Positions 18,666-28,345 are shown, numbered from the stretch's first letter. The stretch: DNA of 64,000 nt from Loktanella sp. D2R18 (GCF_003318235.1 NZ_QOCG01000009.1:245383-309382); one strand, 5' to 3'. Translations and numbers: made by a program. Notes: generated by a model not told the origin, from the letters alone.

Positions 18666-19826
18666 ATGGCCACTGGGCAACGCACAGTAAGACGAATTTT
18701 GATGACGGGTGTCGCGCTGGCAGCGCTGGCAGCATGCGAAGGGTTTGACGCAGATTTCCGGGATGTTGGTAACGGTTTTGATACGTCAGACTCTGTTACG
18801 AACCTACCGAACCGGCCACGCCCTGATGATCGCGGCGTGATTTCATATCCGACCTATCAGGTCGTTGTCGCCCGCCAAGACGATACGATCCGCGGGATCG
18901 CAATCCGGTTGGGGCTCGATGCGAATGAGTTGGCAGAATACAACGGGGTTGAGCCCGATGTGATCTTGCGCCGCGATGAAATCATCGCATTGCCCGGCCG
19001 CGTTGCCGAACCTTCAGCGGCGACTGGGGCCACACAATCCTTTGACGTCGCCGCCGTTGCGACCACAGCGCTTGACCGCGCCGAAGCTTCGGGTGGCGTA
19101 ACCGCAACGCCGCTTGATCCGGCACCAACCGCGGCGCTAGCCCCAGCAACACCCGCAGGCGCGGAACCAATTCGCCACCAAGTGGTTCGCGGCGAAACCG
19201 CCTATTCAATCTCGCGGCTCTATAACGTGCCGGTCACGGCTATTGCGGAATGGAATGGGCTTGATAGCGCGTTCACCATTCGCCAAGGTCAATATTTACT
19301 GGTGCCCCAAGGCGGCACGCGCCCAGCTGAGACGGTCACCGCCCCCGGCGAAGGCACAGCCACGCCAATCCCACCAAGCGCAGAAACGCCGCTGCCTGAC
19401 GTCACACCGACAGCCCCGATTGCCGCGCCGGAAACGCCGGACCTCGGAACACCGGCCCCGGCCCCTGCCGCATCAAGCGCGCGCATGGTCCAACCAGTGC
19501 CAGGCAACATCATTCGTGAATATGCTGCTGGTCGGAACGAAGGCATCGACATCGGCGCATCCGCAGGCACCGACGTCAAAGCCGCTGACGCTGGCAATGT
19601 CGCTGCGGTGACCGCTGATACCAGCGGCGGATCCGTGGTTGTGATTAAACACAGCGATGGCCTGCTGACGCTCTACACCCACCTCGACAGCTTGACCGTC
19701 GAAAAAGGCGATAACGTCAGCCGTGGCCAGACCATTGGTAAGGTCCGCGCAGGTGATCCTAGCTTCTTGCACTTCGAAGTACGTCGTGGGCTGCAAAGCG
19801 TCGATCCCGCTAACTACCTGCCGTAA
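18666..19826 (+). CDS. NlpD-like lipoprotein: two LysM domains and a degenerate M23 peptidase domain
   Basis: A 386-residue envelope lipoprotein. The lipobox LAALAAC gives a lipidated Cys near residue 24. Two LysM peptidoglycan-binding domains lie near residues 60-105 (YQVVVARQDDTIRGIA) and 165-215 (HQVVRGETAYSISRLY). A Pro/Ala-rich linker leads to an M23/LytM domain from about 285. The first zinc-ligand His is absent (NEGIDIGAS), as in E. coli NlpD; THLDSL and LHFEVRRG remain. It is therefore probably an activator of cell-wall amidases at division, not an active peptidase. It follows surE-pcm, as in many proteobacteria. GGAG precedes the ATG. Confidence 0.88.
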   Translation: MATGQRTVRRILMTGVALAALAACEGFDADFRDVGNGFDTSDSVTNLPNRPRPDDRGVISYPTYQVVVARQDDTIRGIAIRLGLDANELAEYNGVEPDVILRRDEIIALPGRVAEPSAATGATQSFDVAAVATTALDRAEASGGVTATPLDPAPTAALAPATPAGAEPIRHQVVRGETAYSISRLYNVPVTAIAEWNGLDSAFTIRQGQYLLVPQGGTRPAETVTAPGEGTATPIPPSAETPLPDVTPTAPIAAPETPDLGTPAPAPAASSARMVQPVPGNIIREYAAGRNEGIDIGASAGTDVKAADAGNVAAVTADTSGGSVVVIKHSDGLLTLYTHLDSLTVEKGDNVSRGQTIGKVRAGDPSFLHFEVRRGLQSVDPANYLP

Positions 19827-19839
19827 GCGCGCAATAAAA

Positions 19840-19867
19840 CGTAGGGTGGATCAAGATCCACCTTACG
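19840..19867. terminator. Convergent hairpin between the NlpD-like and DUF815 genes
   Basis: CGTAGGGTGGATC, AA, GATCCACCTTACG forms a nearly perfect stem (one G-T pair). It overlaps the stop of the DUF815 gene and follows the NlpD-like gene by 13 bases, so it can serve both convergent genes. Confidence 0.6.
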
Positions 19868-20705
19868 CCAAGCGTACACCGTGGCGCCCTGCAAGATCAG
19901 TGAAATACTGCCAAGCGACGCGGCCAGACCGGCTACCGCGTGTGGCTTGCCATTCAATGGCCTCTGCCCGTAGGGTTTCATCGTCAATGTCGACAGCATA
20001 CGCATCGCAATAGCCCCGGATCATCGCCAGATAATCATCTTGATCACAAGGATGAAAACCAAGCCACAGACCAAAGCGGTCTGACAGCGATACTTTCTCT
20101 TCAACCGCTTCAGACGGTGAAATCGCTGAAGAGCGTTCGTTTTCAATCATATCACGTGGCATCAAATGGCGACGGTTAGAGGTCGCATAAAGCACGACAT
20201 TCTCGGGCCGCCCTTCGATCCCGCCGTCCAAAACCGCCTTAAGCGATTTATAATGCGCATCATCATGGCCAAACGACAGATCGTCGCAAAACATGATAAA
20301 GCGCTCAGACGCGCCGCGTAGCATGTTCAGACAACGGCCTATGCTGGGCAGATCCTCTCGCTGAACCTCTACGACCTTAAGGTCCGGGTAATCGGCCTGC
20401 AATGCGCCGTGTACGGCCTTCACAAGGCTCGATTTCCCCATACCGCGCGCGCCCCAAAGGAGTGCGTTATTCGCAGGCATGCCAGCGGCAAACTGGGCAG
20501 TATTGGTCATCAGTGTGTCGCGCGAACGGTTCACACCAACCAGAAGTTCCACTGGCACGCGGTTGACCCTTGCCACAGGCACCAAGCGATCCGGATCGGG
20601 CTGCCAGACGAAGGCGGAGGCGACTGAAAAATCAGGGGCCTTGGCCGGTGGCGGGGACATCCGCTCTAGCGCCTCTGCAATCCGGCGTAGTGATTTCTTA
20701 CTCAC
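19863..20705 (-). CDS. DUF815 AAA+ ATP-binding protein
   Basis: A 280-residue AAA+ ATPase. Walker A is [16 protein letters not shown] near residue 98, Walker B is [10 protein letters not shown], and sensor-like [17 protein letters not shown] follows. DUF815 proteins are widespread in proteobacteria but poorly characterised. A GTG at 20705, inside the last codons of tatC (GTGAGTAA), fits the operon best; upstream frames from 20852 run through tatC and are not used. It is the last gene of tatABC-DUF815 on the minus strand. Confidence 0.88.
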   Translation of the reverse strand: MSKKSLRRIAEALERMSPPPAKAPDFSVASAFVWQPDPDRLVPVARVNRVPVELLVGVNRSRDTLMTNTAQFAAGMPANNALLWGARGMGKSSLVKAVHGALQADYPDLKVVEVQREDLPSIGRCLNMLRGASERFIMFCDDLSFGHDDAHYKSLKAVLDGGIEGRPENVVLYATSNRRHLMPRDMIENERSSAISPSEAVEEKVSLSDRFGLWLGFHPCDQDDYLAMIRGYCDAYAVDIDDETLRAEAIEWQATRGSRSGRVAWQYFTDLAGRHGVRLA

Positions 20706-21573
20706 CTTTGGCGTCCTCATCTTCGTCGACTGGGCCTTCACCATGGATTTCATCGTCCCACAGACCATCGGCGCGCAGTTTTGCTTCGCGTTTACGTTCA
20801 ACGCGCGCAACCAACTGGATGGATACTTCGTAAAGCCCGTAAACCACAACAAATAGGATCACTTGGCTGATAACATCTGGCGGCGTCGCTAGTGCGGCAA
20901 CGATCAAAATGCCAACCATCGCGTATTTACGGGTGCCGCGCAGACCGCGTGCGGACACCAGGCCGGCCTTCCCCATAAGGGTCAACAGCACGGGCAGTTG
21001 GAAACACAGGCCAAAGGCCACGATGAATTTGATAGTCAGGTTCAGGTAAGCCTTTGCAGAGCCCTGGAACAAAATACCGGCAGCTTGCGTGGCGCTATCG
21101 GCGCCGGCTTCAAGCACGCCCGGCTGTTGAAAGCCAAGGAAAAACCCGAAGGCCAGCGGTGTAATCACATAGTAAGCAAAGGCTGCACCCAGAAAGAACA
21201 TAAACGGTGAAGCGACCAAAAAGGGCAAGAATGCCCCCTGCTCGCTCTTGTACAGGCCGGGTGCCACGAAGCGCCACATCTGAAAGCTGATGACGGGGAA
21301 TGACAACATCAACCCGCCCAGCAGCGAGATCGAAATCGCGACAAAGAAACCTTCTTCGAGCGCGATGAACTGCAGATCGCAGGCCTGTCCGCGTGACGCA
21401 AGCGCGTCGCAAAGCGGATAGGTCAAAAAGTTGAAAACCGGGTTCCAGATTGTGAAACAAATCACCATGCCCACGATAAACGCGAGCAGCGATTTGATCA
21501 TCCGTGACCGCAGTTCGGTCAAATGTTCGATCAGCGGTGCGGCGCTATTTTCGATGTCGTCTGTCGCGCTCAT
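20698..21573 (-). CDS. tatC: Sec-independent protein translocase TatC
   Basis: A 291-residue integral membrane protein with six predicted helices that, with TatB, binds twin-arginine signal peptides of folded exported proteins. The N-terminal [18 protein letters not shown] is the TatC signature. A C-terminal charged tail ([14 protein letters not shown], then many acidic residues) extends beyond the E. coli protein. Its start overlaps the tatB stop by four bases. Confidence 0.96.
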   Translation of the reverse strand: MSATDDIENSAAPLIEHLTELRSRMIKSLLAFIVGMVICFTIWNPVFNFLTYPLCDALASRGQACDLQFIALEEGFFVAISISLLGGLMLSFPVISFQMWRFVAPGLYKSEQGAFLPFLVASPFMFFLGAAFAYYVITPLAFGFFLGFQQPGVLEAGADSATQAAGILFQGSAKAYLNLTIKFIVAFGLCFQLPVLLTLMGKAGLVSARGLRGTRKYAMVGILIVAALATPPDVISQVILFVVVYGLYEVSIQLVARVERKREAKLRADGLWDDEIHGEGPVDEDEDAKGE

Positions 21574-21995
21574 TTGCTATCGCTTTCCGGGGTCTCAGTT
21601 GGCTTTGCCTCGGGTGCCGCTTCGGCCTCAGCTTCGCGGGCTTGACGTTCCGTTGCGGCCTTGCCCATTGCGTCGCTCATCTTTTCTTTAATGGCTTGGC
21701 GTTCGGGCGACAGCGCGGGCTTTTCTGGGGCCTGCGTCATGCCGGTGGCCTCTTTGATCTTATCCACACCGAATTTCTGTGGGTTGGCTGCGGCGCGCAC
21801 GGTTTTTTGAATTTCACCGATGCCCGCCTCGTCGGCGGCGGACTCCATCGCACGTGAAAACTCACGCGCCATGCCACGGGCCTTGCCTGTGAATTGCCCC
21901 AAGGTGCGGAACATTCCCGGTAAGTCCTTTGGCCCGATCACAATCAGGGCCACGATGCCAACCAGCACCATTTCGCTCCAGCCTAAACCAAACAT
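21570..21995 (-). CDS. tatB: Sec-independent protein translocase TatB
   Basis: A 141-residue protein with one N-terminal membrane helix ([21 protein letters not shown]), the TatB-specific [14 protein letters not shown] hinge, an amphipathic helix and a long Ala/Glu-rich cytoplasmic tail. Works with TatC in signal-peptide recognition. Lies between tatA and tatC; stop and start overlap with tatC. Confidence 0.94.
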   Translation of the reverse strand: MFGLGWSEMVLVGIVALIVIGPKDLPGMFRTLGQFTGKARGMAREFSRAMESAADEAGIGEIQKTVRAAANPQKFGVDKIKEATGMTQAPEKPALSPERQAIKEKMSDAMGKAATERQAREAEAEAAPEAKPTETPESDSK

Positions 21996-22018
21996 ATAAG
22001 CGCTTCCTTACGGGTAAA

Positions 22019-22231
22019 TTAGGCTTTGTCTTTTTCTTCTTCTGGGGTCACGTCACGCGCAGATTCGATGCTGTCTTCGATTTCTTGTTTGCCATCATCA
22101 ACACCTTTTTTGAACGCCGTGATACCTTTGCCCACCTCGCCCATCAGGCTTGAAATTTTGCCGCGGCCAAACAGGACCAAAACAACGACAGCGATCAGTA
22201 GAAGGCCCGGAAGGCCGATATTGTTAAGCAT
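22019..22231 (-). CDS. tatA: Sec-independent protein translocase TatA
   Basis: A 70-residue pore-forming Tat subunit. One hydrophobic helix ([17 protein letters not shown]) is followed by the FGRGKI hinge and an amphipathic helix ([18 protein letters not shown]), then an acidic tail. GGAG precedes the ATG. First gene of tatABC-DUF815. Confidence 0.95.
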   Translation of the reverse strand: MLNNIGLPGLLLIAVVVLVLFGRGKISSLMGEVGKGITAFKKGVDDGKQEIEDSIESARDVTPEEEKDKA

Positions 22232-22491
22232 GATAGTCTCCTCTTGCGCATCACGTGCAGGGTGCGCTTTGCATTCTGTTCTCTAGGCATAGGCCGCATT
22301 TTACGGCAGGGAAAGCGAAAACAACCAAATTCCTCCGCACAAACACCCTTTTTTGCAAGGGTTTTTCTATATTTGTGACACAAAACTGTCAGTTGTCAGA
22401 AAATTGGCATAACAGCGCATCAACGGTTCGACCTCACGCATGATTCGTCGTAAGCTCATGTCGCAAACCGTAGCAAACCAAGAAAACCCAA

Positions 22492-23550
22492 ATGACGGCC
22501 AAACAGCTTATCCTCCATATCGGCAGCCCAAAAACAGGGACGACAAGCTTGCAAATGGCGCTGCGCGATTCACGCGCATACCTGCGGGACCAAGGAATCA
22601 TGATGCCCAATGGGGCGCTAATCCAAGGGAATGCGATTAAGATCGGGTATGAGATCTTTGATTTTCAATCATTTAAATCCGAACGCCAAAGCTGGCTCAT
22701 AGATGATGACCAAAAATCCATCTTAGACGCAAAAGCTGCATGGGATGATCTTGCGATGAAAGCGTTGCGCGATAGCCCCGACAAGGTGTTGATTAGTTCC
22801 GAGCACTTCATGCGACAGTTTTCGCGCGCGGCCTATGCCAATGCAAAACAGCGTCTTTGGGATATTGCTCAGGACGTAAAAATAGTCGCTTACTTGGGAT
22901 CGCCCGCAGCGCGGTTTTTGTCATTTCATCAACAGCGGCTTAAGGTTGCTGGTGCGGACCTTACCCCACTGCCTCGCGATGTGATGTCGGCACAGATCAA
23001 CGGTTTTGTCGAAAATGTATCACCACATGTTGCTTTGCGTGTCTTTGAGCGCAGTCAGCTGTTTCAAGGCGATATCGTTGCAGATTTTTGCCATCATCAT
23101 CTTCCTAACATCGACGTCAGTAAATTGACACGCGGCCCTGGTGAACTGAACACAACGATGTCCGCCGAAGCAATGGCGATCCTAAAGGATTGTCATGCGG
23201 GAACACTGGACTTTAATTTTCCAATGGACGCTTTATGGGGAATGCTTGAACGCAATGATCGCATCGTTCCCAATCCCACAAAGCCAGCCTTACGCGAAGA
23301 GGCAAAGCAATCTGTCACCAATTGGTACGCCCCGGACCTGATCGCGTTACGCGATCAGCATGACATCGTATTTCCAGATGTCGCATATGAAAACTTGAAT
23401 CCCGACGACTTAGACCGCGACATACTCAACTACCGGCGCGTAGAGGATATTTGCGCCGTGGATCAACGCCGAAAATCAAAACTGCTGCGTCGCCTATGGT
23501 TTCAGACATCTCTGCCCAAACCATTGCGCCGTTGGACCGCAAAATGGTGA
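22492..23550 (+). CDS. Sulfotransferase-fold protein
   Basis: A 352-residue protein starting with QLILHIGSPKTGTTSLQMAL, which matches the 5'-phosphosulfate-binding P-loop of PAPS-dependent sulfotransferases. A later strand (VKIVAYLGSPAARFLSFHQQRLK) matches the 3'-phosphate-binding segment, where the usual Arg and Ser can be found. The acceptor could be a glycan or small molecule and is unknown. A homologous gene starts at 24282; a WYL regulator lies between. ATG 22492 is chosen because the family motif begins five residues later. Confidence 0.72.
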   Translation: MTAKQLILHIGSPKTGTTSLQMALRDSRAYLRDQGIMMPNGALIQGNAIKIGYEIFDFQSFKSERQSWLIDDDQKSILDAKAAWDDLAMKALRDSPDKVLISSEHFMRQFSRAAYANAKQRLWDIAQDVKIVAYLGSPAARFLSFHQQRLKVAGADLTPLPRDVMSAQINGFVENVSPHVALRVFERSQLFQGDIVADFCHHHLPNIDVSKLTRGPGELNTTMSAEAMAILKDCHAGTLDFNFPMDALWGMLERNDRIVPNPTKPALREEAKQSVTNWYAPDLIALRDQHDIVFPDVAYENLNPDDLDRDILNYRRVEDICAVDQRRKSKLLRRLWFQTSLPKPLRRWTAKW

Positions 23551-23554
23551 CGCT

Positions 23555-24226
23555 ATGAAGCGCGCAGATCGATTAATGCAGATCGTGCAAATCTTACGCG
23601 ATGGCACGCTCCACAAGGCGGCGGATATTTCGGCGGCGGTAGGCGTGTCACTGCGCACGATCTACCGCGATATGGAGACATTGGCTGCATCAGGTGTGCC
23701 GATTGAGGGCGAACGCGGTATCGGCTACCGCGTCACTGCGGCGATCACCCTGCCCCCGTTGAACTTGACAATGACCGAGGTTGAAGCCTTGCATTTGGGG
23801 CTCAGCGCCGTTGGCCAGTCCGACGACGCACAATTGTCAACCGCCGCACGGGCGCTTCTGGCCAAACTGGACGCTGTAATGCCCGAAGACCGGTCACGCG
23901 CGCCCACAGGTTACGGGTTCGCGATTTACCCGTTTGCAGATGCCGCGCGCGGGTTTCAGCACCTGCCCGCGATGCGCCAAGCGATCCGCGCGCGCCAGAA
24001 GCTATCGATCACAATTGACGATGTTATGCGCACGGTGCGCCCTTTGCAGCTCGATTATTGGGGGCGGCTCTGGACCTGCATTGTATGGTGTGAAAAGACA
24101 AAAGACTTCAGCGATTTGCGGGTTGATCAAATCAGTGAACTACGCATTTTGCCTAGCCTGTTTGTTGACGAGCATGGGAAATCTTTGGCCGATTTTACCG
24201 CCAAGCGTGTTATTGCTGGAAGTTAA
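23555..24226 (+). CDS. YafY-type regulator: DeoR-like HTH and WYL domain
   Basis: A 223-residue DNA-binding protein. The N-terminal winged helix-turn-helix includes LMQIVQILRDGTLHKAADIS and SLRTIYRDMETL. The C-terminal WYL ligand-sensing domain runs from about residue 135 (RQAIRARQKLSITIDD) through VRPLQLDYWGRLWTCIVWCE. It begins four bases after the upstream sulfotransferase-like gene and precedes its paralogue, so it may control them; the ligand is unknown. Confidence 0.88.
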   Translation: MKRADRLMQIVQILRDGTLHKAADISAAVGVSLRTIYRDMETLAASGVPIEGERGIGYRVTAAITLPPLNLTMTEVEALHLGLSAVGQSDDAQLSTAARALLAKLDAVMPEDRSRAPTGYGFAIYPFADAARGFQHLPAMRQAIRARQKLSITIDDVMRTVRPLQLDYWGRLWTCIVWCEKTKDFSDLRVDQISELRILPSLFVDEHGKSLADFTAKRVIAGS

Positions 24227-24281
24227 CAGGCCATTCCGCCAGACTACGAGTCGTTAGTGACCTCGTATTTTGGCGTTCCGA

Positions 24282-25310
24282 ATGACTACAAATGAACTCA
24301 TAATTCATATCGGGCATAGAAACACCGACTCAGTGGTGCTGCAAAACACGTTAACCGCCTCACGCAAAATTCTTGATGAATATGGGGTCTACTTTCCAAA
24401 ATTTGCGACTGAAAACCGCGAAAGATTCGTGCTTGGGTACGAAACACAACTTGTCGATGAGGGCGGCAAAATAGACCCGCAAAGCGTACCACAGCGCGAT
24501 CATTGGGACCGCATAACATCACGCAACAACCTCCTGCCGAGCACAACAACGATCGTCAGTAACCGCGCGTTTTTTAAGCAGCTTACCGCGCAAAGTGCCC
24601 CACATTTTGAAGCGGTGACAAACCATATCGCCAGCAGTAAAAAGGTTGTCGCCTATTTGCGACCACCAGACACCTATTTCTTGCTGCTCTTGCAGCTGCG
24701 ACTTGCACAAAACCGCGATATCGTCGCCCCGTCGCGTACCCGCATTAAAGAACGCATCGCGCCGCTTGGCCAAGCTTGGAGCGGCGGCGTTTCACTGACA
24801 CTTTTTTCTCCGAGCGTGCTAACCGAAGGCAATATTGTCGACGATTTTTTCGCGCATCACGTTCCGAACTTCGACAGGCAGCTTTTGACCCGCCCGCCGC
24901 AACCGCAGCGCCACCGGATCTCGGCCGAGGCCATCGCCCTGCTGATTGACCGCCAGCACGGGCGTCTTGACGAAAACGTCGATCCCGCCGTGATGGTCGA
25001 ACAGATTGTCCGCGAAGACGCACGGCTGCCCGGCGCAACACCTGCGCGGCTTCGTGCCAATGCTGCACGTACAATACGCAACTGGGCAGCCCCAGACCTT
25101 GCTTGGCTCCGGCAGGAATATGGCATTCGGTTTCCCGAACAAGGCTATAAAGACATCGACGGCGATGATGTGGATCTGAGCGTCATTCATTTTACGGATG
25201 GCGGGCAAATCTGCGCCTTTGACGCCGACCGCAAGGACGCCCTGTATGAAAAAGCACTGGCGCGCGCGCGGTTGCCGCGATTGGCACGGCAATTGCTGAC
25301 CCTTTGGTAG
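24282..25310 (+). CDS. Sulfotransferase-like paralogue with degenerate P-loop
   Basis: A 342-residue paralogue of the gene at 22492. The shared architecture is plain: ELIIHIGHRNTDSVVLQNTL against QLILHIGSPKTGTTSLQMAL, and matching C-terminal segments (NWAAPDLAWLRQEYGIRFPE against NWYAPDLIALRDQHDIVFPD). Here the P-loop residues PKTGTTS are replaced by HRNTDSV, so PAPS binding by the usual loop is unlikely. It may be an inactive partner, or have a changed function. ATG 24282 is preferred; a TTG at 24270 is also open. Confidence 0.68.
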   Translation: MTTNELIIHIGHRNTDSVVLQNTLTASRKILDEYGVYFPKFATENRERFVLGYETQLVDEGGKIDPQSVPQRDHWDRITSRNNLLPSTTTIVSNRAFFKQLTAQSAPHFEAVTNHIASSKKVVAYLRPPDTYFLLLLQLRLAQNRDIVAPSRTRIKERIAPLGQAWSGGVSLTLFSPSVLTEGNIVDDFFAHHVPNFDRQLLTRPPQPQRHRISAEAIALLIDRQHGRLDENVDPAVMVEQIVREDARLPGATPARLRANAARTIRNWAAPDLAWLRQEYGIRFPEQGYKDIDGDDVDLSVIHFTDGGQICAFDADRKDALYEKALARARLPRLARQLLTLW

Positions 25311-25312
25311 AA

Positions 25313-26131
25313 CTACCAGCCCAAAGCTTTGCGCAGCATGTTCAGTGCAACAAGCGTCAGGAAAACCCCAAACGTGCGTTTTAGCGGTTTCGGATCGAGC
25401 CGATGTGCCAATGCAGCCCCCCAAGGGGCGGTGATCAAGGTCATCGCGATAATCAAAAAGAACGCGACAAGATTGACAGAGCCAATGGTGAACGGCGGCG
25501 CATTCTTTTGCCCCACCAACAAGAAACCTGCGACCGATGGCACCGCGATCAATATCCCAAAGCCAGCGGCTGTTGCGACGGCCCGGTGAATTTGCACACC
25601 AAAGAGAGACATGATCGGCACGCCAAATGAACCGCCGCCGATGCCCATCAGAACAGAGAGAAAGCCCAACGCAGGTGACATCACCACCCGTTTGGCACCT
25701 TTTGGCATTTGTTGACCCAACCGCCAATGCGACTGACCGAATGTCATATAGAGACCAACGATTATCGCAAGCACACCAAAGATAACTTGCAGCGCGCTTG
25801 ACCTTAAGTTGGTCGCGACAGACACGCCGATCACCGCGCCAATAGCGATCCCCGGCGCCCAAGTCTTCAGGATATCCCAGTCAACTGCGCCCTTTTTATT
25901 GTGCGCGAGCACGGACCTCACCGAAGTTACGATGATCGTCGCCAAAGATGTTCCCAGGCACAACTGCATCAATTGCGCGCTTCCATATCCCATAGCGCCA
26001 AAAACATAATAGAACGCAGGCACCAAGACGATCCCGCCGCCCACGCCCAACAGCCCGGCTAAGACCCCAGCCACAGCACCAACGGCAAGCAAAAGCGCGC
26101 CCATGGTCACCAAAAGTGTCATTTCGTCCAT
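25313..26131 (-). CDS. TauE/SafE (TSUP) family permease
   Basis: A 272-residue membrane protein with eight hydrophobic helices and the two family repeats, each with a GxGGG motif (LLGVGGGIVLVPAFYYVF and LMGIGGGSFGVPIMSLFG). TSUP proteins move sulfite, sulfoacetate or other organic anions. It lies beside dusA (two-base gap) and converges on the sulfotransferase-like genes. A link to sulfur chemistry with those genes is tempting but unproven. Confidence 0.88.
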   Translation of the reverse strand: MDEMTLLVTMGALLLAVGAVAGVLAGLLGVGGGIVLVPAFYYVFGAMGYGSAQLMQLCLGTSLATIIVTSVRSVLAHNKKGAVDWDILKTWAPGIAIGAVIGVSVATNLRSSALQVIFGVLAIIVGLYMTFGQSHWRLGQQMPKGAKRVVMSPALGFLSVLMGIGGGSFGVPIMSLFGVQIHRAVATAAGFGILIAVPSVAGFLLVGQKNAPPFTIGSVNLVAFFLIIAMTLITAPWGAALAHRLDPKPLKRTFGVFLTLVALNMLRKALGW

Positions 26132-26133
26132 AT

Positions 26134-27141
26134 CTACGCTGCCTGTGTTGTCACATGCGCAAGCGCGTCTAACACGACTTGTGGCCCTGCCCCGCTTTCA
26201 TGCACGTTTTCAGAAAGATGCCGCCGCCAACCACGCGCACCCGGGCGGCCTTGAAACAGCCCTAGCATATGCCGGGTTACTTGCCCCAATCGTCCACCGG
26301 CCGTCAAATGCGCCTCGATATAGGGTAGCATCAGATGTACGATCTCTGCGGCGGTGCGGGTCTTGCCCATGCCAAAAATGCGCTGGTCCGCGGTGAGCAA
26401 GATGTCACTAGGGGTGTGGTAGGCAGCACGCCCAATCATCACACCGTCCAAGCCTTGATCCAACAGTACCTGCGCCTCATCCAAGCTGCCAATGCCCCCG
26501 TTGATCGAGAGGTTTAACCCTGGAAACAACCCTTTCATCGCCAACACCAGATCATAATCCAGCGGCGGGACATCACGGTTCTCTTTCGGGCTCAGCCCCT
26601 GTAGCCAAGCCTTGCGGGCATGTACGATAAAATGATCCACACCTGCCGCCGATACGCGCGCAAGGAAATCCGGCAAAATCTCTATTGGATTTTGATCGTC
26701 GACACCAATTCGGCATTTGACGGTAACAGGCACATCAACCGCTTTGATCATCGCGGAAACACATGCAGCCACGAGCGCCGGATCCTCCATCAAGATCGCG
26801 CCAAAGCGGCCCGATTGCACACGGTCAGACGGACACCCACAATTGAGGTTAATCTCATCATAGCCGTAATCCGCTGCGATACGCGCGGCCTCTGCCAATT
26901 GCACTGGGTCAGAGCCCCCCAATTGCACGGCAATCGGATGCTCTGATGCGTCAAAGCCCAGCAAACGATCACGATCCCCATGGATCACGGCAGGCGCGGT
27001 CACCATTTCCGTGTAAAGCAACGCCCGCTGCGACATAAGACGGTGTAAATACCGACAATGGCGATCCGTCCAATCCATCATCGGTGCGACAGATAGGCGA
27101 GATGAACGATTAGCATTTGATTTTATTGCATTTTTTATCAA
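26134..27141 (-). CDS. dusA: tRNA-dihydrouridine synthase A, 5' end rebuilt by the inserted element
   Basis: A 335-residue flavoenzyme that reduces uridines in the D-loop of tRNA. Hallmarks: RLSVAPMMDWTDRHCRYLHR near the N-terminus, the catalytic Cys in NLNCGCPSDRVQSGRFGA, and ITKR-equivalent substrate segments. The first 14 residues (MIKNAIKSNANRSS) come from a mobile element inserted at the attachment site within codons for VAPMMDW. The start is a TTG at 27141 with AGGTGAA upstream. The original N-terminus (MTAADLRRAG before RLSVAP) survives at 44063. Catalytic residues are downstream of the junction, so the enzyme should still work, now under an element-borne promoter. Confidence 0.95.
   Translation of the reverse strand: MIKNAIKSNANRSSRLSVAPMMDWTDRHCRYLHRLMSQRALLYTEMVTAPAVIHGDRDRLLGFDASEHPIAVQLGGSDPVQLAEAARIAADYGYDEINLNCGCPSDRVQSGRFGAILMEDPALVAACVSAMIKAVDVPVTVKCRIGVDDQNPIEILPDFLARVSAAGVDHFIVHARKAWLQGLSPKENRDVPPLDYDLVLAMKGLFPGLNLSINGGIGSLDEAQVLLDQGLDGVMIGRAAYHTPSDILLTADQRIFGMGKTRTAAEIVHLMLPYIEAHLTAGGRLGQVTRHMLGLFQGRPGARGWRRHLSENVHESGAGPQVVLDALAHVTTQAA
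27068..27096. repeat. Left attachment site (attL) inside dusA
   Basis: The 20-bp GTCCAATCCATCATCGGTGC (27068-27087) recurs exactly at 44002-44021. With two mismatches the match extends to 29 bp. It encodes the conserved APMMDW region of DusA, the known target of dusA-specific integrases. The integrase gene lies 155 bases away. Confidence 0.92.
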
Positions 27142-27170
27142 TTCACCTAACTCTCACATCTGTGTATTTG

Positions 27171-27298
27171 GTATGATTTTACCCTATTTCCGTCTGTTTT
27201 CACATACTGTATGACTCGAAGTCATACCAAATCAGAGAAAGTCATACAGCATGGCAACAATACGCACAAAGACCCGCAAAGACGGAAGCAAGTCATAC
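27171..27298. promoter_or_regulatory. GTATGAC heptamer cluster beside attL (putative integrase arm sites)
   Basis: GTATGAC occurs at 27209-27215, and its reverse complement GTCATAC at 27221-27227, 27241-27247 and 27292-27298; GTATGAT is at 27171. The first two form an inverted pair spaced five bases. The same heptamer recurs three times near the other end (43772-43946). This fits arm-type binding sites of a tyrosine integrase or its directionality factor; they also overlap the likely int promoter. Confidence 0.55.
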
Positions 27299-28345
27299 TT
27301 GGCCCAGATCATACGTCGCAATCCCAAGTATCAGGAGTCACGTACTTTCGACAAGGAGAGCTTTGCTAAGAAATGGGCAATAAAGCGGGAAAAAGAGATT
27401 GATGCTGACATCGCCGCTGGGATTGCGCCAAAGAAGTTGAGCGCAATCCGTGTTACGTTGGGGAATGCAATTGACCGTTATTTAGAGGAAAATCGCATTG
27501 CGATGGGTGACACCAAGACACAAGTCCTTAGGACTATCCGAAACGAGTATGAAATCGCGGGTTTGAGGTGTGACCAGATAACAAGCCCAGATATCGTAGC
27601 CTTTGCCAACCAACTTTGGCTCCGCCCAAATATCAATAGCGGCGCTACGGTCAACAATTATATTGAACACCTTTCAGCAGTGTTCAACGTCGCATCGGCT
27701 ATGTGGGGTTTTGCCCTAGATAATGAAGAAATGAGAAAAGCGCGTGCCGCGCTCAAACGATTAGGCCTGACGGCTAAATCTAAGGAACGGACACGTCGCC
27801 CTACTCTGGACGAGCTTGATAAGCTCATGGCGTATTTTGAGAACGCATCGGCACATGATCCACGCACGTTACCAATGCACCGCTTGTTAGCATTTGCGAT
27901 TTTCTCAACACGGCGAACTGGCGAGATTTGTCGCATCACGTGGGAGGATTATGAAACCTCAAACGAAGACAGCAACCGCGTCCTAGTTAGGGACTTAAAA
28001 CACCCCGGTGATAAGTTGGGCAATGACACGTGGTGCGACCTACCTGACCCATGTGCTGCAATCCTATCTGCAACACCTAAAACTGATAGCAGAATATTCC
28101 CTTATCATTCGGACACTGTTAGCAGGCGCTTCACCCAAGCGTGCAAATTTCTAGGGATAGAGGACCTACATTTCCATGACATGCGCCATGAGGGCACCTC
28201 TAGGCTGTGTGAAATGGGGTTATCAATCCAATTGGTGGCAAATGTAACGGGGCACAGGTCGTGGACGTCGTTGCAGAGATATTCCCACATTCGCAAACAT
28301 GGGGATCAATTTGAAAACTGGAAATGGTTGGCGGCTGTTACTTAA
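27251..28345 (+). CDS. int: Tyrosine recombinase (dusA-type integrase)
   Basis: A 364-residue phage-type integrase. The N-terminal arm-binding part starts MATIRTKTRKDGSKSYLAQI. A core-binding SAM-like domain covers about residues 70-165. The catalytic domain has the first Arg in FSTRRTGEICRI, HDMRHEG (HxxR) near residue 312, GHRS, and the nucleophile Tyr in LQRYSHI near residue 347. It lies 110 bases from the dusA start, oriented away from it, as in dusA-associated islands. Its stop overlaps the convergent PrtN-like gene by four bases. Confidence 0.95.
   Translation: MATIRTKTRKDGSKSYLAQIIRRNPKYQESRTFDKESFAKKWAIKREKEIDADIAAGIAPKKLSAIRVTLGNAIDRYLEENRIAMGDTKTQVLRTIRNEYEIAGLRCDQITSPDIVAFANQLWLRPNINSGATVNNYIEHLSAVFNVASAMWGFALDNEEMRKARAALKRLGLTAKSKERTRRPTLDELDKLMAYFENASAHDPRTLPMHRLLAFAIFSTRRTGEICRITWEDYETSNEDSNRVLVRDLKHPGDKLGNDTWCDLPDPCAAILSATPKTDSRIFPYHSDTVSRRFTQACKFLGIEDLHFHDMRHEGTSRLCEMGLSIQLVANVTGHRSWTSLQRYSHIRKHGDQFENWKWLAAVT

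Noticed and set aside
24819..25862. Long minus-strand frame across the sulfotransferase-like and permease genes
   Set aside because: It overlaps two genes with clear family motifs and shows none of its own.
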